A DNA stretch of 64,000 bases from Sphingopyxis sp. TUF1 (GCF_036687315.1 NZ_CP144683.1:1860001-1924000), one strand, 5' to 3'. Shown: positions 27,406-37,833, counted from the first letter of the stretch. Notes: generated from the sequence alone by a model not told the origin. Numbers and translations: made by a program.

Positions 27406-27438
27406 AATATGGCAATTGGGTGACATTGCATCAATGTC
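27406..27438 (-). promoter_or_regulatory. Candidate clpX promoter overlapped by a perfect palindrome
   Basis: Minus strand: -35 TTGATG (27429-27434), a 17-base spacer, then -10 CATATT (27406-27411), about 70 bases before the clpX ATG. The perfect inverted repeat GACATTG-CAT-CAATGTC (27422-27438) covers the -35 element and could be an operator. Both elements match the sigma-70 consensus at only four of six positions. Confidence 0.4.
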
Positions 27439-27490
27439 CCGCTTGGCGCCAGCGCGTCAAACGGATGTCAACAAACAGGGTTACTATTGT

Positions 27491-27568
27491 TCGTCACCCC
27501 GGACTTGATCCGGGGTCCCGCTTCTCGATGTTCAATAGCGGGACCCCGGATCAAGTCCGGGGTGACGA
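27491..27568. repeat. Long perfect palindromic repeat (family B) between clpP and clpX
   Basis: Perfect 31-bp inverted repeat (27491-27521 and 27538-27568) with a 16-base loop. The arms begin TCGTCACCCCGGACTTGATC. A second, imperfect copy lies at 56420-56494. I recognise this motif as widespread in alphaproteobacterial, especially sphingomonad, intergenic DNA. If transcribed from clpP it would form a very stable hairpin and may shape the clpP mRNA 3' end. Confidence 0.9.
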
Positions 27569-27578
27569 GGGTGTTGTG

Positions 27579-28229
27579 TTAGGGTGTCGGACCTTCGCTC
27601 ACATCGCGCGCGGCATCGTCGCCGGGCAGGCCGGGGCGGCGGTCGTAGACATGATCGACGAGGCCGAATTCCTTGGCCTCGTCGGCTTCGAGGAAGGTGT
27701 CGCGGTCCATCGCCTTTTCGATCTCTTTCAGCGACCTGCCGGTATATTTCACATAAAGGTCGTTCATCCGCTTGCGGATGCGCAGGATTTCCTTGGCCTG
27801 GATTTCGATGTCCGACGCCATGCCGCGCGCGCCGCCCGACGGCTGGTGGACCATGACCCGCGCGTTGGTCAGCGCGACGCGCATCCCGGGCTCGCCTGCG
27901 GCGAGCAGGAAGCTGCCCATCGATGCCGCCTGGCCGATGCAGACCGTCCCGACGCGCGGGCGGATATATTGCATCGTGTCGTGGATCGCCATGCCCGCCG
28001 TGACGACACCGCCCGGCGAGTTGATATACATATAGATGTCCTTTTTCGGATTTTCCGATTCGAGGAACAGGAGCTGGGCGACGATCAGCGACGCCATCTG
28101 GTCTTCGACCTCGCCCGTCACAAAGACGATCCGTTCGCGCAGCAGGCGCGAAAAGATGTCGAAGCTGCGTTCGCCGCGGCTCGTCTGTTCGACGACGACG
28201 GGAACAAGGGCGGCGAGCGGGTCGATCAT
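27579..28229 (-). CDS. clpP: ATP-dependent Clp protease proteolytic subunit ClpP
   Basis: Serine protease that forms the barrel degraded-substrate chamber of ClpXP, 216 residues. The triad is Ser103 in GQAASMGSF, His128 in MVHQPSGG and Asp177 in DRDTF. The N-terminal region [23 protein letters not shown] is typical of ClpP, as is the handle segment. In many proteobacteria tig precedes clpP; here the upstream gene is fdxA with a strong terminator between. The C-terminal tail (about 15 residues, [17 protein letters not shown]) is slightly longer than usual. Confidence 0.98.
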   Translation of the reverse strand: MIDPLAALVPVVVEQTSRGERSFDIFSRLLRERIVFVTGEVEDQMASLIVAQLLFLESENPKKDIYMYINSPGGVVTAGMAIHDTMQYIRPRVGTVCIGQAASMGSFLLAAGEPGMRVALTNARVMVHQPSGGARGMASDIEIQAKEILRIRKRMNDLYVKYTGRSLKEIEKAMDRDTFLEADEAKEFGLVDHVYDRRPGLPGDDAARDVSEGPTP

Positions 28230-28331
28230 GCGAATGAGTCCTTGTCGATTATCGGGTTACCCGGCCGAGGACCGGCGGGCTCCCCCTTCGGCACCCTACA
28301 TCGGCGCCAAGCGGAGTGGTTTCAAGAGGGC

Positions 28332-28358
28332 AAAAAAAGGGGCGGGATGTCCCGCCCC
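28332..28358 (-). terminator. Rho-independent terminator of fdxA
   Basis: Perfect 8-bp stem GGGGCGGG / CCCGCCCC (28339-28346, 28351-28358) with a 4-base loop, followed on the minus strand by seven T (28332-28338). It lies 24 bases past the fdxA stop. Confidence 0.93.
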
Positions 28359-28381
28359 GGCATGGTGTCGTCTCGCGGCGA

Positions 28382-28720
28382 TCAGTCGCCTTCGCCCGGT
28401 TCGGGCGAGAAGAACTTCTCAAACTTGCCTTCGACGCCCTTATATTCGTCGGCGTCGGCGGGGCTGTCCTTCTTCACCGTGATGTTCGGCCATTCGGCGC
28501 TGAACTTGGTGTTCACTTCCAGCCATTTCTCGAGGCCGCTTTCGGTATCGGGCAGGATCGCTTCGGCCGGGCATTCGGGTTCGCACACGCCGCAGTCGAT
28601 GCATTCGTTCGGATTGATGACGAGCATATTCTCGCCCTCATAGAAACAGTCGACGGGGCATACCTCGACACAATCCATATATTTGCACCGCACGCAGGCA
28701 TCGGTGACGACATAGGTCAT
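28382..28720 (-). CDS. fdxA: Ferredoxin FdxA (7Fe-8S type)
   Basis: Soluble electron carrier of 112 residues. The Cys pattern [17 protein letters not shown] and [12 protein letters not shown] fits one [3Fe-4S] and one [4Fe-4S] cluster, as in FdxA proteins. The acidic C-terminal half ([15 protein letters not shown]) is typical of the alphaproteobacterial form. A GGGAG ribosome site precedes the ATG. It follows the S4 and helicase genes on the same strand, an order that I know from other alphaproteobacteria, but has 114 bases between and its own strong terminator. Confidence 0.96.
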   Translation of the reverse strand: MTYVVTDACVRCKYMDCVEVCPVDCFYEGENMLVINPNECIDCGVCEPECPAEAILPDTESGLEKWLEVNTKFSAEWPNITVKKDSPADADEYKGVEGKFEKFFSPEPGEGD

Positions 28721-28834
28721 GGGTTTCCGGCTCCCTAAAGTGACGGCGATCGGGCCGTCAGAATGTCATATTGGCCTGCCTCTATGCCGCGCGACGGCGG
28801 TGCGTCAACGCTAAGCGACAGTTGCGAATCACTC

Positions 28835-29185
28835 TCACTGGTTAACGCGATCGAGCCCGTCGGCGTGCAAAGCATTTCCATCGCCATCGATAGCCGATGG
28901 CCCGGCGGTGGCGGAGAGGCGGACGTAGCAGGCCTGTGCTTCGGGAGCCGGGCCGCGGCGTAGCGGCAGCGACACGAGGCGGATTACCTCGATCCGTTCG
29001 CCCAATGGCAGCACGAGCGTCGCCCCGGCGTGAACCGCGCACGACGCGCGGGCGACACGGCGCCCGTCGAGCCGGATATGCCCCGCCGCGACCATTGCCT
29101 GCGCGATGCTGCGCGAGCGGGCAAAACGCAGGAACCAAAGCAGCTTGTCGAGCCGGATACTGCCTGCGGCGCCGGGGCTGGCCAT
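28835..29185 (-). CDS. S4-domain RNA-binding protein (Hsp15-like)
   Basis: A 116-residue protein with an N-terminal S4 RNA-binding domain: IRLDKLLWFLRFARSRSIAQ, then AGHIRLDGRRVARAS and LVLPLGERIEVIRLVSLPLRRG. This resembles Hsp15 (HslR), which binds ribosomal particles carrying stalled nascent chains. The ATG at 29185 lies 8 bases after the helicase stop and directly precedes the S4 domain. The frame is open 59 codons upstream, but that part overlaps the helicase gene out of frame and is low complexity. It is probably cotranscribed with the helicase. Confidence 0.85.
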   Translation of the reverse strand: MASPGAAGSIRLDKLLWFLRFARSRSIAQAMVAAGHIRLDGRRVARASCAVHAGATLVLPLGERIEVIRLVSLPLRRGPAPEAQACYVRLSATAGPSAIDGDGNALHADGLDRVNQ

Positions 29186-29192
29186 CGGCGCG

Positions 29193-31946
29193 TCAGTCCT
29201 TGCGCGCGTCGGCGAGCAAGGCGGCCAGGCCGGCGAAGGGGCTGTTGGGCGAGGGGCCGCGCCGTTCGGGGCGGTCGCGCCGCGGTGCGCGGGGGGCGTC
29301 GGGCCGGGGCTTGGCGGGTTTGGCTTTCGCCGGTTTTGGCGGGGCGCGCCGCGCTTCGCCATTGACGGCGCTCTTCAGTGGCGCCCCGCCGCCGCTCCGC
29401 CGCTGTTTGCGGCGCGGGCGCTTGTCCGCGGCCTTGCGCAGCCCCGACCAGCGCCAGCGGTGCAGCGCCGGCTCGCCGACGCTGCGGAAACCGAAGCTGC
29501 CGAGCAGCGCGCGGCGCGTTTCCTCGTCGAGCCCCAGCGAGGTGGCGAGCGCGGGGTCAATCACGAAACCGGCGGGCGGCGGGCTGTGCGCCTCGTCGCC
29601 CGGTTCGTCATGCTGGTGATCGTCGCCGCCGGTGATCGGCGCGGTTGGCGGCGCCGCGGCCTGCATCCGCGCGGCGTGGGCTTGCCGTGCGAGCTTTTCG
29701 GCCATGTCGATCCGCAGCCAGCCCGATGCGCAGCGGCGAAAACCCGCGGTGGTGAGCCCCGCCTGACTGCCGGTTTTTTGCAACACGGCGCCATGCGGGG
29801 GGAGCGCCGGGACCGGCGTCGCCTGCTGCGCGGCGATCAGCGCCGCGCGCCAGCGAACCGCCTCGGGTTTCAGGAGCTGCGGATGAAAAATGTCGAGCGA
29901 GCCGATCGTGAGGCCAAGCTTGCGCAGTTGCGGCCGTTCGTCTGCGGCCAGTGCATTCAGCTGATCCTCAACCACCGCGCGCCCGATCGTGCCGCTGTTG
30001 TCGGTGAGCGCCGCGAGCAGCGCCCGGACACGCGGCGGGGTGAACAGGTCGCCTGCCGCTTCGCCCATGGCGGCAAGCGGCGCGGCATGACGCGTAAGCT
30101 GGCTGGCGACAAAGCGGTGCAGCCGGTCGGCGATCGCCTGCACCTGATGGGGTTCGAGGCGGCGCAGCGAGGGATCGAGCTGGATCGCCGGCTGCACAAG
30201 CGTGGGCCCGCGCGCGAGTGCGGCGATGACTTGGCCGTGCCAGGCGAGACGCGGCGCGCCCCCTGGCTCGGCGACGAGCGACAGCGCGCTGTCGTCGCTG
30301 TCGGCCAATGCGGCGGCGCGGCGTGCCAGTTCGGTGCGCAGATGTTTTTCGGCCGCGGCAAGCAGCATCCGGTGGTCGCTGGCCTTGGCCACGGGATCGA
30401 CCTTAAACTGGAAGCCTTTGAGCGTGCCGATCGATTCACCATCGACCGCGACGGTACCGTCGGCTCCGACCGCGACGGGCAGGCTGTTGCCGCGTTGCCC
30501 CGCGTCGCGGAGCAGCAGTGCGAGCCGCCGGTCGACGAAGCGCTGCGCCAGCGCGGCGTGCAGCGCATCGGACAGCCGCGCTTCGAGCGCCTGCGTCCGC
30601 TCGGCCCAGCCCGCGCCGCCCGCGATCCAGTCGCCGCGCTGCGCGATGAAGCAGAGCGTCCGGACGGCCGCAATGCGGCTCGCGAGCTGGTCGATGTCGC
30701 CCTCGACATCGTCGAGGCGCGCCAGCCGCCGCGCGAACCAGTCGGGGTCGATCATCCCGTCGCCGCTCGTGCGCCATTGCCACAGCTTGAACACGGTACG
30801 GCTGTGGTGTTCGGCGCCCAATTGCTCAAAATCGGGGAGGCCGCACACGTCCCAAAGCCGCTGGACCGCGTCGAAATCGCTGCCGCGCGCGCGCACTTCC
30901 ATATCGCCGGCCAGATGCTTGAGCACGGCAATATCGACCGCCTCGGGCGCCGGGCGCAGCCCCGGCAGCGTCGGGGGCTGCGCCAGATCGGCGAGCAGCT
31001 GGTCGAGCGAGCCGAAGCGCGGGTTGGGCTCGCGCCAGAACAGGTTCGCGACCGGCGGGAAATGATGTCCCTCGATCGCCGCGATTTCCTCTGGTGTGAA
31101 TCCGCCTTGCGGGAGGCCGACGGTGCCGAAGCTGCCATCCTGCTGGTGGCGCCCTGCGCGGCCGGCGATCTGCGCCATTTCGGCGATCGTCAGGCGGCGG
31201 AGGCGGCGGCCGTCGAACTTTTGCAAGGAGGCAAAGGCGACATGCTTGACGTCGAGGTTGAGCCCCATGCCGATAGCGTCGGTAGCGACGAGATAATCGA
31301 CCTCGCCCGCCTCGAACATCGCGACCTGCGCGTTGCGGGTCCGGGGGCTGAGCGCGCCCATCACGACCGCGGCGCCGCCCGAAAAACGGCGCAACATCTC
31401 GGCAATCGCATAAACCTCTTCGGCCGAGAAGGCGACGATCGCCGATCGCTTGGGCAGTCGCGACAGCTTCGACGATCCGGCATAGCTCAGCGTCGAAAAG
31501 CGCGGCCGCGTGACGATCTCCGCCTCCGGCACCAGCTCGCGGACCAGCCCGCGTATGCTCGCCGATCCCAGGATCATCGTCTCCTCGCGCCCGCGGGCGC
31601 GCAGCAAGCGGTCGGTAAAGACATGGCCGCGCTCGGGGTCCGCACCCAGCTGCGCCTCGTCGATGCCCACAAAGGCGACGTCGCGCTCCACCGGGAGCGC
31701 TTCCATCGTGCCGAGCAGGTAGCGCGCCTGCGCCGGCACGATCCGCTCCTCGCCGGTGATCAACGCGACTTGGGGCGCGCCCTTGATCGCCACGATGCGG
31801 TCATAGACTTCGCGCGCGAGCAAGCGCAGCGGAAAGCCGATCATGCCGCTGGCATGGGCGGTCAGGCGCTCGACCGCCAAATGGGTTTTGCCGGTATTGG
31901 TGGGGCCAAGGACAGCCTTGACCGGCTGGGAGAAAGAGGAGGTCAT
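29193..31946 (-). CDS. SUV3-like superfamily 2 RNA helicase
   Basis: A 917-residue ATP-dependent helicase of the mitochondrial SUV3/alphaproteobacterial type. Walker A is GPTNTGKTHLAVERL near residue 10, and the DExH-like box is GIDEAQLGAD near 95. GSASIRGLV and the second RecA lobe follow, with VMGALSPRTRNAQVAMFEAG, VATDAIGMGLNLD and the motif VI segment QIAGRAGRH. The C-terminal 350 residues are more variable, with an Arg/Lys/Pro-rich tail. The ATG at 31946 starts just before Walker A; ATG codons upstream at 32021 and 32072 are possible. In mitochondria SUV3 works with polynucleotide phosphorylase in RNA decay; the bacterial role is less clear. Confidence 0.9.
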   Translation of the reverse strand: MTSSFSQPVKAVLGPTNTGKTHLAVERLTAHASGMIGFPLRLLAREVYDRIVAIKGAPQVALITGEERIVPAQARYLLGTMEALPVERDVAFVGIDEAQLGADPERGHVFTDRLLRARGREETMILGSASIRGLVRELVPEAEIVTRPRFSTLSYAGSSKLSRLPKRSAIVAFSAEEVYAIAEMLRRFSGGAAVVMGALSPRTRNAQVAMFEAGEVDYLVATDAIGMGLNLDVKHVAFASLQKFDGRRLRRLTIAEMAQIAGRAGRHQQDGSFGTVGLPQGGFTPEEIAAIEGHHFPPVANLFWREPNPRFGSLDQLLADLAQPPTLPGLRPAPEAVDIAVLKHLAGDMEVRARGSDFDAVQRLWDVCGLPDFEQLGAEHHSRTVFKLWQWRTSGDGMIDPDWFARRLARLDDVEGDIDQLASRIAAVRTLCFIAQRGDWIAGGAGWAERTQALEARLSDALHAALAQRFVDRRLALLLRDAGQRGNSLPVAVGADGTVAVDGESIGTLKGFQFKVDPVAKASDHRMLLAAAEKHLRTELARRAAALADSDDSALSLVAEPGGAPRLAWHGQVIAALARGPTLVQPAIQLDPSLRRLEPHQVQAIADRLHRFVASQLTRHAAPLAAMGEAAGDLFTPPRVRALLAALTDNSGTIGRAVVEDQLNALAADERPQLRKLGLTIGSLDIFHPQLLKPEAVRWRAALIAAQQATPVPALPPHGAVLQKTGSQAGLTTAGFRRCASGWLRIDMAEKLARQAHAARMQAAAPPTAPITGGDDHQHDEPGDEAHSPPPAGFVIDPALATSLGLDEETRRALLGSFGFRSVGEPALHRWRWSGLRKAADKRPRRKQRRSGGGAPLKSAVNGEARRAPPKPAKAKPAKPRPDAPRAPRRDRPERRGPSPNSPFAGLAALLADARKD

Positions 31947-32212
31947 TTTCTTGGCCCCAAGCTGGCATGGCCGCGAGCGCGGCGCAACAGACGATCGTCG
32001 GGCGATGGGGCGGCGCGTCATTTTTCCGTAGCGGCGTGCGTGATATCGCGCCCGCGCCCCGGCCCGTCGCAACGCGGAGCACGGAAAAGCCCATTAAATT
32101 GACTTTAACGACCTTTCTTTACAGACAAGGCTTCGATTATGTCATGCGGCGGCCGGGGAGGCTGCCGGGCGGGGATTGCAATTTGTTCCAGCGTCACGAA
32201 CCCATCGCGGGG

Positions 32213-33757
32213 ATGTCCGGTAATGCTGCCGCCCTCACGATGTCGCAAGCGATCCCGCTGCGGCGCACAGGCCCCGATTCGGCCGATCGGCTGGGTTGGC
32301 GCGAGCGGCTTGCGCAGCTAGACCTCGTCCCCGACCTTGGCAGCAACATCGGATCGGCCGAATGGTGGCGCGGGCTCGCCACGCTCACGCTGTTGTGCGG
32401 GACCGCGATCGCAACCTTTCCGGGCGTCCGGCCGCTGACGGTCACGACCACCCCCGCGCTCGACGCGGCCGATTTCAACGAAGCGCGCGGCCAGATGATT
32501 GTGCCGCTGGCCTTCGGCGGCGACACCGGGCGGCATATGGCGGCGACCGACGCGGTTCGCCCGCTCAACCAGACGCCCGAACGCCCGCAGATCGAGCTCA
32601 CCGCCACGCTGGGCCGCGGCGACAGTTTTGCGCGGCTGCTCGAACGCTCGGGCGTGGGCAGTAGCGAGGCGCAGGCGATTGCCGACAAGGTGTCGGGCGC
32701 GGTGCCGCTCACCGACATTGCGCCGGGAACGCGGATCGACCTGATCCTCGGCCGCCGCGCGGCGCGCACCATGCCGCGCCCGGTCGATGCGCTGGCGATG
32801 CGCGCGCGCTTCGACCTGCGGATCGAAATGGAGCGCGTCGGCGGCCAGCTCGTCCTTCGCCGCATCCCGATCGCGGTCGATGCGACGCCGCTGCGCATTC
32901 GCGGGCGGGTTGGCGACAGCCTCTACCGCTCGGCGCGCGCTGCCGGGGCACCGCCGCAGGCGATCCAATCCTATCTGCGCGTCATCGGCCAGCAGGTTTC
33001 GATCGGCAGCGGCATTCGGGCGGGCGACGAATATGACATCATCGTCGAGCATCGCCGCGCCGAAACGGGCGAGAGCGAAACCGGCAAGCTGCTTTATGCG
33101 GGCCTCGTCCGCGATGGAAAGCCCAAACTGTCGATGCTTGAATGGAATGCAGGCGGGCGCAGCCAATGGTTCGAGGCGTCGGGCGTCGGGCAGCAGCGCG
33201 GCGGCATGGCACGGCCCGCCAACGGGCGCATCACCTCGACCTTCGGGATGCGCCGTCACCCGATCCTCGGCTACAAACGGATGCACAGCGGCATCGATTT
33301 CGGCGGCGGTTATGGCGCGCCCATCTATGCCGTCACCGACGGCGTTGTGTCGATGGCGGGGCGCAAGGGCGGTTATGGCAATTATGTCCGGCTGAATCAC
33401 GGCAACGGCCTCGGGACCGGTTATGGCCATATGAGCCGGATTGCGGTGCGATCGGGCCAGCGCGTCAATCGCGGCCAGGTGATCGGCTATATCGGCTCGA
33501 CCGGGCTGTCGACCGGCCCGCACCTTCATTACGAGCTGTATCGCAACGGCCGCGCGGTCAATCCGTCGTCGGTGACCTTCGTGACGCGCGCATTGCTTGA
33601 GGGTCGCGAGCTCAACGCCTTCCGTGCGCGCATCCGCGAACTCACCGCGATCGCGCCGGGCGCCGCGCTGGCGCCGATCGCGCCGAAGCAGATCGAAGGA
33701 CCGAAACTCGGCAGCCTCGCCGATGTGGCGTCGAAGCGGGCGGGCGGCGGGCTCTAA
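32213..33757 (+). CDS. M23 (LytM-type) peptidase, membrane anchored
   Basis: Cell-wall endopeptidase or LytM-domain regulator of about 514 residues. One transmembrane segment (WWRGLATLTLLCGTAIATFPG) lies near 45-65, and an OapA/LysM-like middle region is marked GRGDSFARLLERSGV and RVGDSLYRSARAAG. The C-terminal M23 domain has RRHPILGYKRMHSGIDFGG near 355 and GPHLHYELYRNG near 435; the zinc-binding His and Asp residues are present. The start is uncertain: ATG codons at 32144, 32213 and 32240 are all in frame. I chose 32213 as the middle option, since the AT-rich promoter-like DNA near 32095-32110 leaves room for a leader. It is divergent from the helicase gene. Confidence 0.87.
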   Translation: MSGNAAALTMSQAIPLRRTGPDSADRLGWRERLAQLDLVPDLGSNIGSAEWWRGLATLTLLCGTAIATFPGVRPLTVTTTPALDAADFNEARGQMIVPLAFGGDTGRHMAATDAVRPLNQTPERPQIELTATLGRGDSFARLLERSGVGSSEAQAIADKVSGAVPLTDIAPGTRIDLILGRRAARTMPRPVDALAMRARFDLRIEMERVGGQLVLRRIPIAVDATPLRIRGRVGDSLYRSARAAGAPPQAIQSYLRVIGQQVSIGSGIRAGDEYDIIVEHRRAETGESETGKLLYAGLVRDGKPKLSMLEWNAGGRSQWFEASGVGQQRGGMARPANGRITSTFGMRRHPILGYKRMHSGIDFGGGYGAPIYAVTDGVVSMAGRKGGYGNYVRLNHGNGLGTGYGHMSRIAVRSGQRVNRGQVIGYIGSTGLSTGPHLHYELYRNGRAVNPSSVTFVTRALLEGRELNAFRARIRELTAIAPGAALAPIAPKQIEGPKLGSLADVASKRAGGGL

Positions 33758-34927
<1,170 letters not shown>

Positions 34928-34931
34928 TTTC

Positions 34932-37190
34932 GTGACCGACACCGCATCGCCGCGGCGCTGGCTGTTCGTGCTGACGATCCTCGTCGGCAGTTTCCTGCTG
35001 TTCCTTGTCCAGCCGATGGTCGCGCGGATGGTGCTGCCCAAGCTTGGCGGGGCGCCCGCCGTGTGGAACAGCGCCATGCTCGTCTACCAGGCGCTGCTGC
35101 TCGGCGGTTATGCCTATGCGCATTGGCTCGGGCGCTTCACTGTGCGGCGGCAGGCGATCATCCACCTCGCGCTTTTCCTCATCGCGGCGCTCTGGCTGCC
35201 GATCGGTATCGCCGCGATCGCGCCGCCGGGGCCCGGGCAGGAGGCGCTGTGGGTGCCGCTCCTGCTCTTCGCGTCGATCGGGCCAGTGTTCTTTGTTGTG
35301 TCGGCGCAGGCGCCGCTGATGCAGCGCTGGTTCGCCGCCGATCCCCAAGCCGGCGATCCCTATTATCTTTATGCCGCGTCAAACCTCGGCAGTTTTGGGG
35401 GGCTCATCAGCTACCCCGCGCTCGTCGAACCCAATATGCCGCTCGCGGTGCAAAGCTGGGGCTGGACTGGCGGCTATGCGCTGCTCGTGCTGCTCGTGGC
35501 CGGGGCGGCGGCGGCGCGCTGGCACGGCGCCGCCGAAAGCCACGCCACAGCGGAAACCGCCGAGCCGCGCCCGACGTTGCGGCGCCAGCTTCACTGGCTG
35601 CTCATTGCCGCGGTGCCGTCCGGGCTGATGCTGTCAACGACTACGCACCTTACCACCGACATCGTCGCGATGCCGCTGCTCTGGGTGTTGCCGCTGGGGC
35701 TTTATTTGCTGAGTTTTGTCATCGCCTTTTCGCGCCTGCAGGGGCCGACGCAGATCATCACGCTGCTCGCGCCGGTCGTGCTCCTCGCGGTCGGCGGGCT
35801 CGGGCTGCTGAGTTCGGGCGGCGGGTCGATGATGGTCGCGCTCGCCAGCCTCGCGATGCTGTTCATCGTCGCGACCGCGCTTCATGGCTATCTCTATTTC
35901 CTGCGGCCCGCGCCGCAGCATCTGACGCTTTTCTATCTCCTCATGTCGGCGGGCGGCGTGCTGGGCGGGCTGTTCGCCGCGCTCGTCGCGCCGCTCCTCT
36001 TCGACTGGGTGTACGAGCATCCGCTGCTCATCCTCGCCGCCGCCATGCTGTTGCCGTTGCCGGCGCTGCTACCGTGGGGCAAATGGCTGGGGCTGGAAGC
36101 AAAAACCGCACGCGGCGTCGCCGCGCTGCTCGTCGCGCTCGCCGCCTTTGCCGCCTGGCACATGGTCGATAACTGGACGGGCCGCCTCGACGGGGAGAAC
36201 GCGCCCTGGGGCATCGCGATCTTCGTCATCGGCATCCTCGTCATCGGCTGGCGCTGGGCGTTCGTGTCGGTGCTTGCACTGTTGATGATCGGCGTCGGCG
36301 GCTGGGACACGATCCAGGAAAGCTTCAGCGGTGCGCGCGTACGCAGCTATTTCGGCGTCTATACGGTTACCGACTATCCATACGCGAACCAGCGCCGCCT
36401 CGCGCATGGCACGACGCTTCATGGGCTTCAGCGCACCGACGCGGCGCACCGCCGCGACCCGACGACCTATTATGGTCCGCAATCGGGCGTCGGCCTGACG
36501 CTGGCGCAGGCGGAGGCGCTCGCAGGCCCGAACGCCGCGATCGGCATCGTCGGGCTGGGTGCGGGCACGCTCGCCTGTTACCGCCAGCCGGGACAGGACT
36601 GGACGATCTTCGAGATCGATCCGGTGATGGTCGACATCGCGCGCGATCCGGCAAAATTCACCTTCCTGTCCGATTGCGCGCCCGATGCGGCGATCGTTAT
36701 CGGCGATGCGCGGCTTCAGCTTGCGAGCCAGCCGCCGGGGCGCTTCGACGTTATCGTCATCGACGCCTTTTCGTCCGACGCGATCCCGCTCCACCTGCTG
36801 ACCCGCGAGGCGATCGGCATTTACGCGCGCGCGATGAAGCCCGACGGCATATTGCTCATCCATATCTCGAACCGCTTTTTCGGGCTCGAACCCGTGCTTG
36901 CTGCCGAGGCGAAGGCGCGCGGATGGGCTGCGGCGATCCGCATCGATCCCGGGCCGGCGAGCGGCAGCGATTATGACGATCTGACCGCGTCGAACTGGGT
37001 CGCGCTCACCGCGACGCCGCAGCGGATGCAGCAGCTCACCGGCGGCATCCGGCCGCGCGATCAGGCCTTTGCCGAGGGTGCCTGGGTGCCGCTCGAAGCG
37101 CGTGCGAATTTTGAGCGCTGGACCGACGATTATGCATCGACGCTGCCGGTCCTGATCTGGAAGAATATCATCGGAGGCCGCGAGGAATGA
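34932..37190 (+). CDS. Membrane-fused spermidine-synthase-like protein
   Basis: A 752-residue protein. The first 490 or so residues hold many predicted transmembrane helices (WLFVLTILVGSFLLFLVQP, LLGGYAYAHWLG, LLSTTTHLTTDIVAMPLLWV). The C-terminal 230 residues form a SAM/dcSAM-binding Rossmann domain like spermidine synthases: IGIVGLGAGTLACY, IFEIDPVMVDIA, VIGDARLQL, DVIVIDAFSSDAIPLHLL. This matches the group annotated as fused MFS/spermidine synthase, for which the true reaction is not established. The start is a GTG at 34932, four bases past hemB; the frame extends into hemB without support. The stop overlaps the next gene by 4 bp. Confidence 0.87.
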   Translation: MTDTASPRRWLFVLTILVGSFLLFLVQPMVARMVLPKLGGAPAVWNSAMLVYQALLLGGYAYAHWLGRFTVRRQAIIHLALFLIAALWLPIGIAAIAPPGPGQEALWVPLLLFASIGPVFFVVSAQAPLMQRWFAADPQAGDPYYLYAASNLGSFGGLISYPALVEPNMPLAVQSWGWTGGYALLVLLVAGAAAARWHGAAESHATAETAEPRPTLRRQLHWLLIAAVPSGLMLSTTTHLTTDIVAMPLLWVLPLGLYLLSFVIAFSRLQGPTQIITLLAPVVLLAVGGLGLLSSGGGSMMVALASLAMLFIVATALHGYLYFLRPAPQHLTLFYLLMSAGGVLGGLFAALVAPLLFDWVYEHPLLILAAAMLLPLPALLPWGKWLGLEAKTARGVAALLVALAAFAAWHMVDNWTGRLDGENAPWGIAIFVIGILVIGWRWAFVSVLALLMIGVGGWDTIQESFSGARVRSYFGVYTVTDYPYANQRRLAHGTTLHGLQRTDAAHRRDPTTYYGPQSGVGLTLAQAEALAGPNAAIGIVGLGAGTLACYRQPGQDWTIFEIDPVMVDIARDPAKFTFLSDCAPDAAIVIGDARLQLASQPPGRFDVIVIDAFSSDAIPLHLLTREAIGIYARAMKPDGILLIHISNRFFGLEPVLAAEAKARGWAAAIRIDPGPASGSDYDDLTASNWVALTATPQRMQQLTGGIRPRDQAFAEGAWVPLEARANFERWTDDYASTLPVLIWKNIIGGREE

Positions 37191-37738
37191 TCGACATCAG
37201 CATCATCAGCGTCAACGACAAGACGCCGCAGATCGACCCCAGCGCCTTCATCGCGCCGGGATGCCGGATCATCGGTGATGTGACGATCGGGCCCGACGTC
37301 AGCATCTGGTATAATTGCGTGCTGCGCGCCGATGTCAGCCGCATCGTCGTCGGCGCGCGGTCGAACATCCAGGACGGCAGCGTCGTCCATTGCGACGGCC
37401 CGATGCCGCACCGGCCGGAGGGTTTTCCGACGATCATCGGTGAGGATGTGCTGATCGGCCATATGGCGATGGTGCATGGCTGCACGCTCGCGGATCGCGC
37501 CTTCGTCGGCCTGAAAGCCACGGTGATGAACGGATGCCGCATCGGCAGCGACGCGATGCTCGCGGCGGGCGCGCTGCTGACCGAGAACAAGGAAATTCCC
37601 GATCGCGAGCTGTGGGCCGGATCGCCCGCGCGGCGAGTGCGCGAAATCGACGATGCGCAGGCCGCAGGGATGCAGGTCGGCGTCGCGCATTATGTGATGA
37701 ACGGCCGGATGCACAAGGCGGCGGTGGAACAAAGCTAA
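37187..37738 (+). CDS. Gamma-class carbonic anhydrase family protein
   Basis: A 183-residue left-handed beta-helix (hexapeptide repeat) protein, trimeric in the family. The three zinc-ligand histidines are visible: His68 (SVVHCDG), His92 and His97 (IGHMAMVHGC). WYNCVLRADVSRIVVGARSNIQD is the family signature. Members include active carbonic anhydrases and complex I-associated or YrdA/PaaY-type proteins, so activity is likely but unproven. The start overlaps the upstream stop by 4 bp, linking it to the hemB operon. Confidence 0.93.
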   Translation: MIDISIISVNDKTPQIDPSAFIAPGCRIIGDVTIGPDVSIWYNCVLRADVSRIVVGARSNIQDGSVVHCDGPMPHRPEGFPTIIGEDVLIGHMAMVHGCTLADRAFVGLKATVMNGCRIGSDAMLAAGALLTENKEIPDRELWAGSPARRVREIDDAQAAGMQVGVAHYVMNGRMHKAAVEQS

Positions 37739-37746
37739 ACCAATTC

Positions 37747-37828
37747 CCGTTCGCATCGAGCGAAGTCGAGATGCCCCTCGATCTCGCGCCGACCCCACGG
37801 GTGTCTCGACTTCGCTCGACACGAACGG
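37747..37828. repeat. Palindromic repeat (family A), copy 2
   Basis: Imperfect inverted repeat (37747-37777 and 37799-37828) with arms around TCGAGCGAAGTCGAGA, just past the carbonic anhydrase stop codon and next to the terminator of the convergent gene. Confidence 0.88.
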
Positions 37829-37833
37829 AAATG

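Noticed and set aside
29106..32102. A 998-codon open frame on the plus strand opposite the helicase gene
   Set aside because: It mirrors the whole helicase gene and has Arg/Gln-rich composition without domains. It follows from GC-rich third positions in the real gene.
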